DNA of 64,000 nt from Siphonodentalium dalli (lineage: Eukaryota; Mollusca; Scaphopoda; Gadilida; Siphonodentaliidae). This document shows, one piece after another, positions 25,401 to 33,500 of the stretch. Positions within the stretch are counted from its first letter, which is position 1; the number at the start of each line of letters is the position of its first letter. The notes beneath the pieces are model-generated. The model was not told the origin of the DNA, did not search any database, and was given only the letters and a program-made list of their open reading frames with translations. Made by a program: the position numbers and the translations under genes. Location: contig CP136063.1 of assembly GCA_032622095.1 (NCBI GenBank), forward strand, positions 212,865,982 to 212,929,981. Reading direction: 5' to 3'.

Positions 25401-26184
25401 CATCAGCCACAAAATGTTTCTACCCCTCCCCATGTTCTGCCCCTGACAACAACAGCGTCGCCATAGAAAAATGTAACCCGCATCATTATCTTCCTCGTAA
25501 AAAGTTACCCCTGTTACACCCCTTTGGTGCCATCCAGATGGTCCCCGTGAAATTTCTAGAGAACACAGATAAACAGACATCCGCAAATACAGATAGATAC
25601 TTTAAAATAACTTAAACATAAAAAAACGCTCTTTAATAAGCGATCTTTATTTAAATGTTTGTGAGAAAAAAAAACGCTCTTTAATAAGCGCTCTTTATTT
25701 AAATGTTTGTAAAAAAAAAAAATCAAGTTATCCGTTATTTAGTAAATATGAATTCTTCGAAAAAAATAATCTTCTTAAAATTTTTTAATTTTTTTCTCAA
25801 ATGTTTTTAGTTTTTGTTTCATTTCTGAATATTTCCGTTATTTCGTCAATATAATCATGATTGTGCCCGTGGCCAGATCAGTATTAAGGTTTATATATCG
25901 TAATTGTGGGCCGGATGGGCTTATACGGTAATTAAGAATCTGTAGAAGGTAACAAATGACCGTCATTAAGTATCTATATTTTAAAATGCTATGGGGATCG
26001 GGTGTATAAACTTACCGACAATCAGAGCGACAGCAGACAATAAGACCAGTGCTATTCCATGTTCACGTCCCGTAACGGCGGCCACCTGAGGGACACTGAA
26101 ACTCCAAACCGTCACTACCAGCAGCACAAGAGCTAGAGCGTAGGACGTCGCGATCGTTGCCGACGTCGGCTTGATAAACGCCAT
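20..26184 (-). CDS. Minus-strand AceTr-like triple-module / YrdC-like gene (three exons seen, 3' end outside window)
   Basis: This gene parallels the plus-strand gene at 27412-60061. Seen exons are 26184-26016, 11652-9970 and one starting at 346. The first two join to 617 codons plus 1 nt, and both introns are phase 1. The protein begins with hydrophobic segments and has three tandem SatP-like modules. The third (exon 2, C-terminal half) is closest to the family, with GGGAQFAAGAIGFARG followed by a GRRVLPVG ending like the bacterial family's GRTVLPIG tail. The third exon encodes a YrdC-like segment. Family assignment is from recognition of motifs. The membrane exon corresponds to plus-gene exons 2-5 and the start of exon 6 without their introns, so introns were lost here or gained in the partner. 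The YrdC part has a frame break and altered motifs, so this copy may be membrane-only or decaying. Expression is not shown by sequence. Confidence 0.7.
361..1193. other. Intron 2 of the minus gene, no feature recognised
   Basis: This AT-rich non-coding stretch has only short chance ORFs. It lies inside the 9.6 kb intron that separates the membrane exon from the YrdC-like exon of the minus gene. The phrase about tri-peptide-like 'tcctgctga/cagcaggacc' recurs in inverted orientation near 450-480 and 815-860, a weak inverted repeat. Confidence 0.5.
2525..2938 (+). CDS. Basic 137-codon open frame inside the TIR element, unknown function
   Basis: The frame is open for 137 codons but begins without an ATG (the first codon is GTG), so if it is real it is probably an exon or a fragment. 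The N-terminal half is rich in Lys, Arg, Ser, Thr and Pro, with clusters such as KRRR and RKRVKRSPTSTKKKTR that look like nuclear localisation signals. The C-terminal half (about residues 75-120) is more hydrophobic and could form helices. It lies wholly within the TIR element at 1199-4714, so a transposon-encoded DNA-binding or accessory protein is possible. I do not recognise a family, and it may be chance. Confidence 0.25.
   Translation: MSSKRRGQLIFSPATKRRRICIRPNVSPVCSRFIYNTPEKLRTPRTPRSDRKRVKRSPTSTKKKTRVRLFPVESDPENEMISLIPIVLKELSRCDFQDVPLEFFKLVTIYLASGVNNILFESRNPPIKAQNGQISIF
3454..3521. repeat. 68-bp hairpin remnant of the GATCATG MITE family
   Basis: The sequence runs GATCATGACACGAATCTC...GAGATTCATGGCATGATC, so it folds into a hairpin of about 25-bp arms. 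The ends match the termini of the ~500-bp elements at 27609-28110 and 37668-38181. It is a miniature copy with nearly all internal sequence missing. Confidence 0.6.
3597..4256. repeat. 660-bp inverted-repeat unit nested in the TIR element
   Basis: The left end CCCTCGCTAAGATCCCCCGA (3597) pairs with its near-exact reverse complement ending at 4256. The interior is AT-rich and non-coding. No convincing target duplication is visible, so it could be a non-autonomous DNA element or an internal part of the larger one. Confidence 0.5.
4787..4916. repeat. 130-bp near-perfect hairpin
   Basis: The arms 4787-4835 and 4868-4916 are reverse complements over about 48 bp with only a few mismatches (shared core GGATTAACTGTCATGTGGAC). 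The loop is about 32 nt. It is probably a foldback MITE. Confidence 0.7.
5217..5495. mobile_element. piggyBac-like MITE with TTAA duplication
   Basis: The termini are CCCTTTACCCAAC and GTTGGGTAAAGGG, each flanked by TTAA (5213-5216 and 5496-5499). CCC-starting ends with a TTAA duplication are characteristic of piggyBac-type elements. Inside lies a perfect 27-bp-arm palindrome (5401-5427 with 5443-5469). No transposase is encoded, so it is a 279-bp non-autonomous element. Confidence 0.7.
5647..5716. repeat. Second copy of the GCCAATG...CATTGGC hairpin
   Basis: This copy of the palindrome in the neighbouring MITE (5401-5469) has the same ~27-bp arms, slightly mutated, and a different loop. A third half-arm follows near 5745-5805. 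The hairpin has therefore been copied locally. Confidence 0.55.
6554..6680. repeat. 127-bp foldback hairpin
   Basis: The arms 6554-6610 and 6625-6680 are reverse complements over roughly 55 bp with few mismatches, starting AAATAAATACACTG and ending CAGTGTATTTATTT. It is non-coding and probably a MITE. Confidence 0.7.
7310..7847. mobile_element. TTAA-bounded MITE, family A, copy 1
   Basis: The ends are TTAAAGGCACGGGCGGCGTT and its near complement AACGCCGCCCGTATCTTTAA, so both are bounded by TTAA. The interior is AT-rich, non-coding, and contains an AAAGAGCG-type motif shared with the copies at 32160, 36559, 55009 and 63884. It has the same orientation as the 55009 copy. Confidence 0.7.
7848..8982. 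other. Intron 2 of the minus gene, nothing recognised
   Basis: AT-rich sequence with no credible coding segment. Phrases such as 'tattttccat' and 'gtatatttgaaattt' recur and hint at an old repeat related to the inverted repeat that follows. Confidence 0.4.
8983..9150. repeat. 168-bp inverted repeat
   Basis: The arms 8983-9024 and 9107-9150 share TCTAGATTTGTGGCATATAC in inverted orientation with a few substitutions. It is non-coding and probably a MITE remnant. Confidence 0.6.
9342..9640 (-). mobile_element. 3' end fragment of a non-LTR retrotransposon
   Basis: On the minus strand the sequence ends with a short untranslated stretch (GGGCATTTTGTAAATAAAGT) followed by a (TATC)n-like tail at 9342-9357. 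Several APE-type non-LTR elements end this way. No reverse transcriptase is present, so this would be a 5'-truncated copy. The upstream limit is uncertain. Confidence 0.45.
9970..11652 (-). CDS. Exon 2 of the minus gene: three AceTr-like membrane modules
   Basis: The 1683-nt exon follows a pyrimidine-rich acceptor (TTTTCAG|GA) and ends at CAG|GTAACT, both phase 1. It encodes about 561 residues, mostly hydrophobic helices. Three recurring blocks with the pattern GxxQxxAG...R..(D/N)xF..xxF mark the modules. The clearest are GAGFFQITAGIVAIRRYDPF and GGGAQFAAGAIGFARG. The last module ends GRRVLPVGDPI, like the conserved tail of bacterial SatP. The N-terminal NPAPLGL motif of the family is not preserved here. 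If the donor is not used, five in-frame codons lead to a stop at 9950-9952, giving a membrane-only product. Confidence 0.85.
11653..12014. other. Start of the 3' part of minus-gene intron 1, nothing coding
   Basis: Intronic sequence immediately upstream of the exon 2 acceptor. A phrase at 11690-11815 (gttgactaaatactcattga, then gttcagataataa) resembles the TTAACCCTTT repeat family seen near 46750 and 58624. Confidence 0.4.
12015..12692. repeat. Inverted-repeat unit with CAGAACTAAA ends
   Basis: CAGAACTAAACTGTTCTATC at 12015 pairs with a mutated reverse complement ending at 12692. The phrase 'ttgttctatctc' also recurs inside (about 12190 and 12496). It is non-coding, without a clear target duplication, and probably an old DNA element. 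Confidence 0.45.
12693..14329. other. Intronic sequence with an (AT)n microsatellite
   Basis: The stretch contains an uninterrupted (AT)n tract at 13418-13451. Short open frames at 13556-13913 overlap on both strands and match no family I recognise. The rest is featureless. Confidence 0.45.
14330..14569. repeat. Left part of a dispersed repeat interrupted by the giant palindrome
   Basis: Phrases here (TTGAATTAC-TGTACGA, TGTCGTCT-GGC, GTCAACG...) match 40370-40494 in order. The match continues on the far side of the palindrome at 20655-21010, which matches 40495-40740. The AAT at 14567-14569 is the target-site duplication. Confidence 0.65.
16420..18077. repeat. Degenerate ~50-bp minisatellite (left arm of the palindrome)
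   Basis: Repeated units follow the pattern GTATACA-GGAGTGACTATATGGTCATGGGTGAGGTG (written here with a gap) at intervals of about 45-60 bp, with considerable drift. Chance ORFs rich in Tyr, Met and His arise from it and are not genes. Confidence 0.7.
18156..18790. repeat. Same minisatellite in reverse complement (right arm)
   Basis: The units read as the reverse complement of those at 16420-18077 (for example CATACAGTCACTC-TGTATACAT). This arm is about 1 kb shorter than the left one, so unit number has changed since the palindrome formed. Confidence 0.65.
20655..21010. repeat. Right part of the interrupted dispersed repeat
   Basis: After the AAT duplication the sequence continues the repeat copy at 40495-40740, with shared phrases such as AAGATGGCG-CTATCGAC, GGTCAGTGTCAATCAA and TCTCATTGGTCAATC. 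A G-run follows at about 21008-21026. Confidence 0.65.
21041..23272. other. Intronic sequence, nothing recognised
   Basis: AT-rich sequence inside intron 1 of the minus gene. ORFs of 60-105 codons are present but have no family resemblance, and several start at non-ATG codons. Confidence 0.4.
23273..23598. mobile_element. 326-bp palindromic MITE
   Basis: The arms are reverse complements over about 150 bp each, with scattered mismatches. The outer ends are ACTAAATCCGGCC... and GGCCGGATTTAGT. The loop is short and centred near 23430. It is non-coding. No clear target duplication can be read. Confidence 0.7.
24740..25600. repeat. Degenerate repeated blocks
   Basis: Phrases recur at irregular spacing of 200-500 bp: 'cttgactcgaa-gg-gcca', 'accattagact', 'atgta-aa-tttggt-gaaatc', 'gaaaaatgtaaccc-ca', 'atcattatcttcctcgtaaaa'. 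The blocks look like an old tandem or segmental duplication. No open frame survives across them and I do not recognise a source gene. Confidence 0.45.
25620..25722. repeat. Tandem duplication of a ~51-bp unit
   Basis: The block 'aaacgctctttaataagcg(a/c)tctttatttaaatgtttgt' occurs twice in a row, separated by an A-run. It contains the CGCTCTTTAT motif also found in the family A MITEs. Confidence 0.65.
26016..26184 (-). CDS. Exon 1 of the minus gene
   Basis: The ATG at 26184-26182 sits in CGCACAATGGCG. The 56 complete codons encode a short polar start and two hydrophobic segments (ALALVLLVVTVW and GIALVLLSAVALIVG). The donor is G|GTAAGT, phase 1, after the codon pattern for Ile-Val-Gly. Intron 1 is 14.4 kb. 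Exon 1 of the partner gene ends at the equivalent place with the same phase. Confidence 0.75.
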
Positions 26185-27411
26185 TGTGCGAAATATTAAA
26201 CAATCAGTATTTGCCAAGTACGCAATAAATGAGTTGAGGTACAAGACGAACAATGTGGACTATGCGAAACAGAGTTTTGTTCTATGTTCACAAAAACGTC
26301 TATGAAACTTATCAGAATGTGATAGTTGTTTCTAATAAATCAGTTCTTAAATTTGAAATACAATATATCTGATGTCAAGTAACGCTTGAGTCCATTATGT
26401 GAATACGTTGCTGATTGTCGTCGCTTGTTAATGTCGTTGTCGTTGTCGAATCCAATAAACCATACTAGTCACAATCGCGCACAAAGTCGTCTATACCAGT
26501 CATGTGGTCCGAATTGTTCCTTTCAATCTGACTGAAATACTGCGCTCGGATAACCGCTCCAGACATATTGCATAACGCTATTAATAGAAATATGGCGTTC
26601 ATTCCTCGGTATCTGTGTAAGATATCAGCGTACATCGTGCCGGAATAAAACAAATTCAATAGACGCGGGGTATAATTAAACACAATACAAATTGTAGAAA
26701 ACCTAATCGTCATTGCTAACAGTAATTTTATCGGACAGTTGGGTTATGCGGTCACATAGTTTAACCGGGGGTGTTTCCTGGTGCGCGTTCATTGGATATC
26801 GCACCTGTCTTCCTAGTTGAAGAGATTGTGCGTGTATGTCAGATGCTATGTCATCAACCTTCTATTCAAATTCGTGATAAGATCTATTTTTCATGAGTCA
26901 TTTTAATATAGGAAGCTATTATGACAAATATGTTTGAATTGTGAAATCCATAACCACTTAATTCACTGGATTAATCGGACAATGAATTTGTTGTTTGATG
27001 TTTTCACAAAGAAATCGTGCCCGGAACTCTCGAGTAATTATGACGATATAGTGCCAAAATTAGCAGCGCGTTGTCATGATCGAAACTTTAAAGAGAATAA
27101 AGATGAACATGTTTTCACTGTCTTAAACAGTCGGTGCACCGAGGAAATCAAGAACACTCATGGGATATGAACTAAACACATACGACATAACCCGGGAATA
27201 TAAACACAAGGCAGTCTGAAACTGTAGATCAGAGTTGCTCGACACAGGACACTTGTCTCTTAAATTAAAACGAATCTCCGTGACTGCTATGGCTATAAAC
27301 ATTTCACAATATTATCTTTCCTTTTTACAATATTTAAATTCACTAAAATAATTGTACTTAGTATACATCTTCATTGTTTTGGAAAATTGTCCAAGTTCTT
27401 ATTCGAATAGA
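26185..27411. promoter_or_regulatory. Divergent promoter interval between the paired genes
   Basis: The start codons of the two paralogues face away from each other across 1227 bp. Any promoters and 5' untranslated exons for both genes must lie here unless further upstream non-coding exons exist. No convincing TATA box or repeated operator is visible, and ORFs at 26465-26713 and 26934-27170 look like chance. That the interval works as a shared promoter is an inference from layout. Confidence 0.45.
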
Positions 27412-27574
27412 ATGGACACAACAGATTCGACAGGCAGGGGCCTGGCCTATGCTGCTGTTGTGTACGCCGAACCCGGAGTTCTAGGACTTATCGCTAATAT
27501 AATATCAGCGTTGGTTGCAGCGGTGTCCAACATAGTTGGCGTTGTTCCGGCCGGACCGGGGTTGTTCCTAACAG
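27412..27574 (+). CDS. Exon 1 of the AceTr-YrdC gene
   Basis: The first in-frame ATG is at 27412. The exon encodes about 54 residues: a Thr/Ser-rich start, the EPGVLGL motif that resembles NPAPLGL of acetate transporters, and the first hydrophobic segment. The donor ACAG|GTAAGT is strong, phase 1. Intron 1 is 11.3 kb. Confidence 0.8.
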
Positions 27575-30500
27575 GTAAGTCGGATAGTTTATGGCCAGTT
27601 ATACTGTAGATCATGCCACGAATCTCTACTTTAGCTACGCCCGAAAATATCATATTCCACCAGTACAAAACCTGGAAACTTGTTCATGTTCTGACTCGTT
27701 CTGACAGGGAACTTTATAACATTGACCAAGCAAGGCAGGGAATATACCTCTTTGCTAATACATGTTGTTTCTCAATAATCTACTTCACATTAAGGGGTGG
27801 TCCCATTTCGAGATTGCGTGCTTTTTTCGACTTTTGTGAACCGATATCGCAATTAACAGTGAATTTAATTATCCGGGATAAATCCCATAATTGTTAGCGA
27901 CGCAAATACAAATCGTGCAATTTCGAGTTGGGACGTACAATGAAGTACATTAATAACGAATAGGTAATACTAAGAAATATATTACAACTGCACTGCTTGT
28001 TCAATAAACTTCCCTGTCAGAACATCAACAAGCTCCCATGTTTGTTCTGGTGGAATATGATAGCTACGGTTAGTTAGCCACAAGCCAGAGTAGAGATTCA
28101 CGACATGATCTACTCTGATTCTACGTAATCGCGGATGAGTATGACGAATTGCTGAACTGCGTCGCATTTCATACATTCAAAGCGTATTTTTTACTTTCAT
28201 TCAAAGCAAAGCATTATCGTCAAGCCACACATTAAAGGTACACGTATCATCAAATTCGAACAACAACAACAGACGGCTTAGTTATCAGAATCGACAATAA
28301 TGCTAACCACTGTCAACTCCAGTATAAAATTTTCCAAAACCTGTTAAACATCAACATTTTGTTCAACTCAATTTGGTATCGAGAGCATGTCGGTCGGCTC
28401 ATCGAATATTTTCTAGGCCGCCAAATATTCCAGGTGGAGAAAAATTAATAGCTAAAGTGGAAATTCATGACATGATCCAGTTCAAACTCCACGCAGAGTT
28501 CAGTCCCCTGCGCAGGATTTACACTTGCAAGCACCCGCACACAATGTGAAGAAATCGCACATTTATTTATTTGAGACTTTTGTAGGTTACAATTCATTCT
28601 GCATTATTCTGAGAAACTGGGCCCTGTTTCATGAAAGCAACTTATGACATAGTTGGGACTTAAGATGGTCATAAGTTCAAACTTCAGTCATAAGTGCGTT
28701 TCACGAACAAGGTCTTAACTTAAGATGGTCTTAACTTTGGTCTTAACTTTAAGACTGCTGTGAGGTGTCATAAGATAATCTTAAAGTTAAGACCCACGTG
28801 ATAAGTGGCATATCGATCACAAGTATGGCGGCCTATGTTATTTTGCAATTACGGAGATATCTGTACATTGTCTGGGTGGGCAATTCGTAAGTCTGGTATA
28901 CAGGGTCGTGGCTACAGAATGAGAGGGGGTGTTCGCCTCGAAATGTCCAACTACACCCCCTTAAACAACACCAAATTCTCTTTGGGTTTAAACATTCCAA
29001 CTGATACCTCAAACATTCCAAAACCAAAGTTTGGAGAGGGCAACCCCTCCCCCACCGTATAACCATAGGGTTAATTTGGTAAAAACAATTCAGAGTACAG
29101 ACTTATCATCAGGGACGTGGCGAATGGGGTTTGTGTGTTGTCTACCCCCCCCCCCCCCCCACCACACACACACTTTGGTCAAAATGTTTAGCAATTGGAA
29201 ATTTCATGCCCGACAAGAACATTAATCGTCCACTATATATAGGTTTCAATTGTTTGAATTTCTAACTAGTAAAGGAATGTGTTGTTTTAGACAAACAGCA
29301 GCAACCGAAAATCACCAACTTTAGGGGCGTCAGGTTAGAAATTTCGAACTGTTGGAATATTTGAGATACCAATTGGAAAGTTTAAATCCAACGGGTGGGG
29401 TGGACATGGCATTTCGCGAACATAGAAGTTTGGCCCGGTTCAATTAAGGGGCGGGTGCAGTTGGAAATTGCACGATGTACCCCCCCCCACAGAGACCAAC
29501 TAGCCACCCCGAGCCTCGTCGAATGTAGGATATAGTCAATTATCAGCTGCGTATGTGACCTATAGATAATATATATTATAAAATTGTATTACCCACGAAT
29601 TAAACTTTTGATAAGAATTATGGCCTAGCTCAAAGCTCACAATCTCCTCTATGTTATTCCATGTGTGTGTGGGAGATGGGGTAAAATGAGATCAATTAAT
29701 GTATTGATTCTTTCCTCTTTCCAAATTTCCGTCGGCTGTTTACAAAGCAGATATGTCATATAGGAAAGGTAACACAAACGCTCTTTATCAAAATATGTTT
29801 TAGAAATAGTGACAATTTTCTATAGAGAATATTATTTTTATTGAGTTTATGCCCACGCCCATATGTCGTGATTTTCAAGGCTGTCCAAATTTTTGTCATG
29901 TTTTTTTTTGTTGCAGGGGTGGGATGACCGTTGTACAGCATACTGTATATATGATATACACACCCGTAACGATGACACCCCTTAATACGAGTGTGCTAAC
30001 GAAAACGTAGTTTTATATATATATATCCATGGTATGACAACCGCATAAAACATCTGCATAAAAATAATAAAATTTACTCTAACAAATATTTTTCATTTCC
30101 CTTTGAATCGAAAAATGACCTATGTGTGTCCTGATGACATCGCCGATTTATTTTGATTCTTGCTACACGTAGAGAGCGGTGGTCGATAATATACGAGTTA
30201 TGTCGTCTCACATAAAAAAATCGCCTCCTGATCATTGCTCTCGGCTGATTAACTCGGCGTGAATGCATGGTCGCAGTCATGCATCGATCCATATAATTAT
30301 ATTATCTTATTTCTGACACCGCCACTCGTCAGTAAACGCAAAGCTCGTCATTTCAAGAGCCTGCGATGTACTCATGTTCGAATTCACATCGTGGAACTCA
30401 TACAAGTCTAAGATCCATATGCGAATATAAGGCCATGCATTGACTATAGACACTAAGATACATGCGCTGATTCGCCCACCCCACCCCAGCCGCTATCCAG

Positions 30501-33500
30501 CATCCCTGTCACACAATAATGTCAACTCGGACTCGGCTCTTTCTCGATAACCTCTCAATGCCGTACATAAAGATTGCACAAGCCCACATTTTTTCGTTCC
30601 GGACTGTAGAAAATTGTCGATAACCAGTCTAAATGAGCGGGAACTTAACTTACTACTTAAGTAGGACTTAATCTTGTTTTGTGAAACGCGTTCTTGAAAC
30701 GGAAAAGTTACATCATAAGATCCACCTTAGATCTTAGATTAAGTCCATCTTAAGATAATCTTATGACCTTGCTTCATGAAACAGGCCCCTGAACTGTCCG
30801 TATTCATTTGACAATTTGTCTGGACCAAGCCAGAAAGAATTGTTACTGACAAACACTTCAACAACAAATGTTAGATTTATTTAAGAAAATACACATGCCA
30901 GCAGCTGTCATACAGCGTACCGAGGGGACTGAACTCTGTGATTCAGCTTGGGTCTATAGTTATCCGGCACTTAACTTAAAGTGACTCAATGCCTTCGAAG
31001 TGGGTTCATGCGAAATAACATAAAATGTATTTAAAATAACAACAATATCATCAACATATTACGGAAGCCTATTTGGGCCATTTATTTTTTGTTATATATT
31101 CATTAAAATATTTCCTTTTTTATTTAATTTTTTATATATATTCATTAAAATATTTCCTTTTTACTTTCTTTTTTTTACTTTCCACCTGGGAGATAACTTT
31201 TCTCCCTGGAAATAACTTATCTCCCAGGGAGATAACTTTTCTCCCGGGAATTAACTTATCTCCCTGGGAGAAAACTTTTCTCCCGGGAATTAACTTTTCT
31301 CCCAGGGAGATAACTTCAGGGAGAAAACTTTTCTCCCGGGAATTAACTTTTCTCCCAGGGAGATAACTTATCTCCCAGGGAGAAAACTTTTCTCCCGGGA
31401 ATTAACTTTTCTCCCAGGGAGATAACGTATCTCCCGGAAATTAACTTTTCTCCCGTGGTGGAAAATCACGTGATGTGATAGGTTTCACGTAACCGATAAC
31501 ATTCAAACATATCCTCCTACAGTTAAAATACACATGTCACGTGTCATTGTCTGATGTCCTGGCGCGAAATACATTTGACAGTCAATATATAACGCGCCAA
31601 TGTTTAGCGCCTGGTGTCACAGGTCCCCTGGTGCGACAACACTACCATAAGTATATACCTTACTCGTGGTAGCGTTGTCACACCAGGGGACCTGTGCCTG
31701 GAGTAGCATTCTCTAGTCGAAGCAGACACAATACCTGTGCCTGGTCGTAGAATACATTCAGGAACTGAGGATATGGCTGGAATTGGGAAGAGTCGGAGTG
31801 TTTGACTGTTTATAATATTGGACCATGTTATGTTGTTATGAAATCATGATATTTCGCCATTAACTATAAAGTTACCTTCGTATCAAATGCTGCCTATTCC
31901 GATTGATTATTTTATATTGTTTGTGAATATGTGCCATGGCTGTCGCGGACCCTGGACTCTAGTCTAAAATATACTGACCATCGCTAGTATAGTGGTGGGT
32001 CCATGTTGGACTACCGGTGGTCGTGAAATGCACCAAATCGCTCTAAATTGGACATATAGCACGTGTTTGTGGCGAAACAATGGGTACATATAATTGAACG
32101 CTCTTTATAATGACATGGCGAAACGATTCTATTGAATGCATAAAGTATCCACGGCATCCTTAAAGACACGGTTGGCCTTGGCGGTGGGTATCCTGTGAAA
32201 ATATCTCCACCCGTCAAAACCGCCAAAAACAGAAAGAACATAAAAATGTAGATAGACTTTGTCCGTATACAAATAAGCAAAATCGCATAAACAGTATGTT
32301 ATGGTCACATGTTTGACCATTGTTATGTAAACAAAAGCATAAAAAGTTACTTTTCTGGTGTTTGTTTATATTATGATGGTAAACATAAAGAGTGTTCTTT
32401 GTTGGTGAATACCTGATATGGAACTAATAAAGAGCGTTTATGTCATTTGTGTGTGATTAGCCAGTAGCATTGTGCTGTCGTCTGTAACACAATCAGGCTC
32501 TTGCTTAGGTAAAATATAGTAGGTCTTTATGATAACATGCTGTTTACGCGATGGTCATGGTATATATGAACGGAACTGTATGCGTTTTAATGTTTTTCTG
32601 TTTACGGTGTTTGGAACAAATATGAATATTTTCGACAATTAAGGCCGCACGTGCCTTTAAACACTCTTTATGACGTGACGCACATTAAATTGAAATAAAT
32701 AGGCGGACCCCTAGATAACATCGAGGTGGTAAAATAATAATCTAGCGTGCATTGCCCTATACCCGAGATCACTGCCTGTGTTATTTAACTCAGATTCTAT
32801 AGCCGATAGCACATCCATAATGCCATCCTTGAATTTTCTCCGTGTCAGGCCCATCGATTTCAGAATTCTCTTCAAAGTCGCAAACTCATTGTTATGCCAT
32901 GGTACAAATGAAGAAAACATAATATTTCGATGTATTCAAATCCAAGGCTAAAATATCTTTCTATTATTCATAGGATAGGATAGGATAGGATAATTTTATT
33001 TACAATATACACACATGGAAAGTACAATTACAAATAAATATAATATTGATAGACTATACATGTATATTGCTAGGGGTGATATAGTCATGACTGACTGTCT
33101 TCCTATCACCCATGGGTGTGGTGACAGATTATATGATGAAGATGGCCGAATTAATTTGATTGTTTTTAGGTTACGTTTATCGTGTGCAGACTGTTTTTTT
33201 TGTATATATAGGCGTTGTTAGGGCGATGGTACGAAAAGTGGTTCATATGTATGGGCACCTACTTGGTCGATATACTGAATGAATACTATGAATATTCATG
33301 TGTGAGTGGAACCGAGTAGGAATAATGTGAGTGAGGTTTTGGGAATGTTTTTTTGTTTTTTTGTTTTTTTTGTTATCAGAAAATTATGTATCGTTTGTGC
33401 AATCAGGGCATCTTCGGTTTTTGCATCGCACGCTAGCTGGATAGGTATTAATGATATCCGTTTTCAAACGTTTTCGGAACACATGTCTTGATTGTTTAGA

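Noticed and set aside
31180-31456. Regular short repeats that could be mistaken for a CRISPR array.
   Set aside because: Units abut without unique spacers, are self-complementary, and lie in eukaryotic intron sequence.
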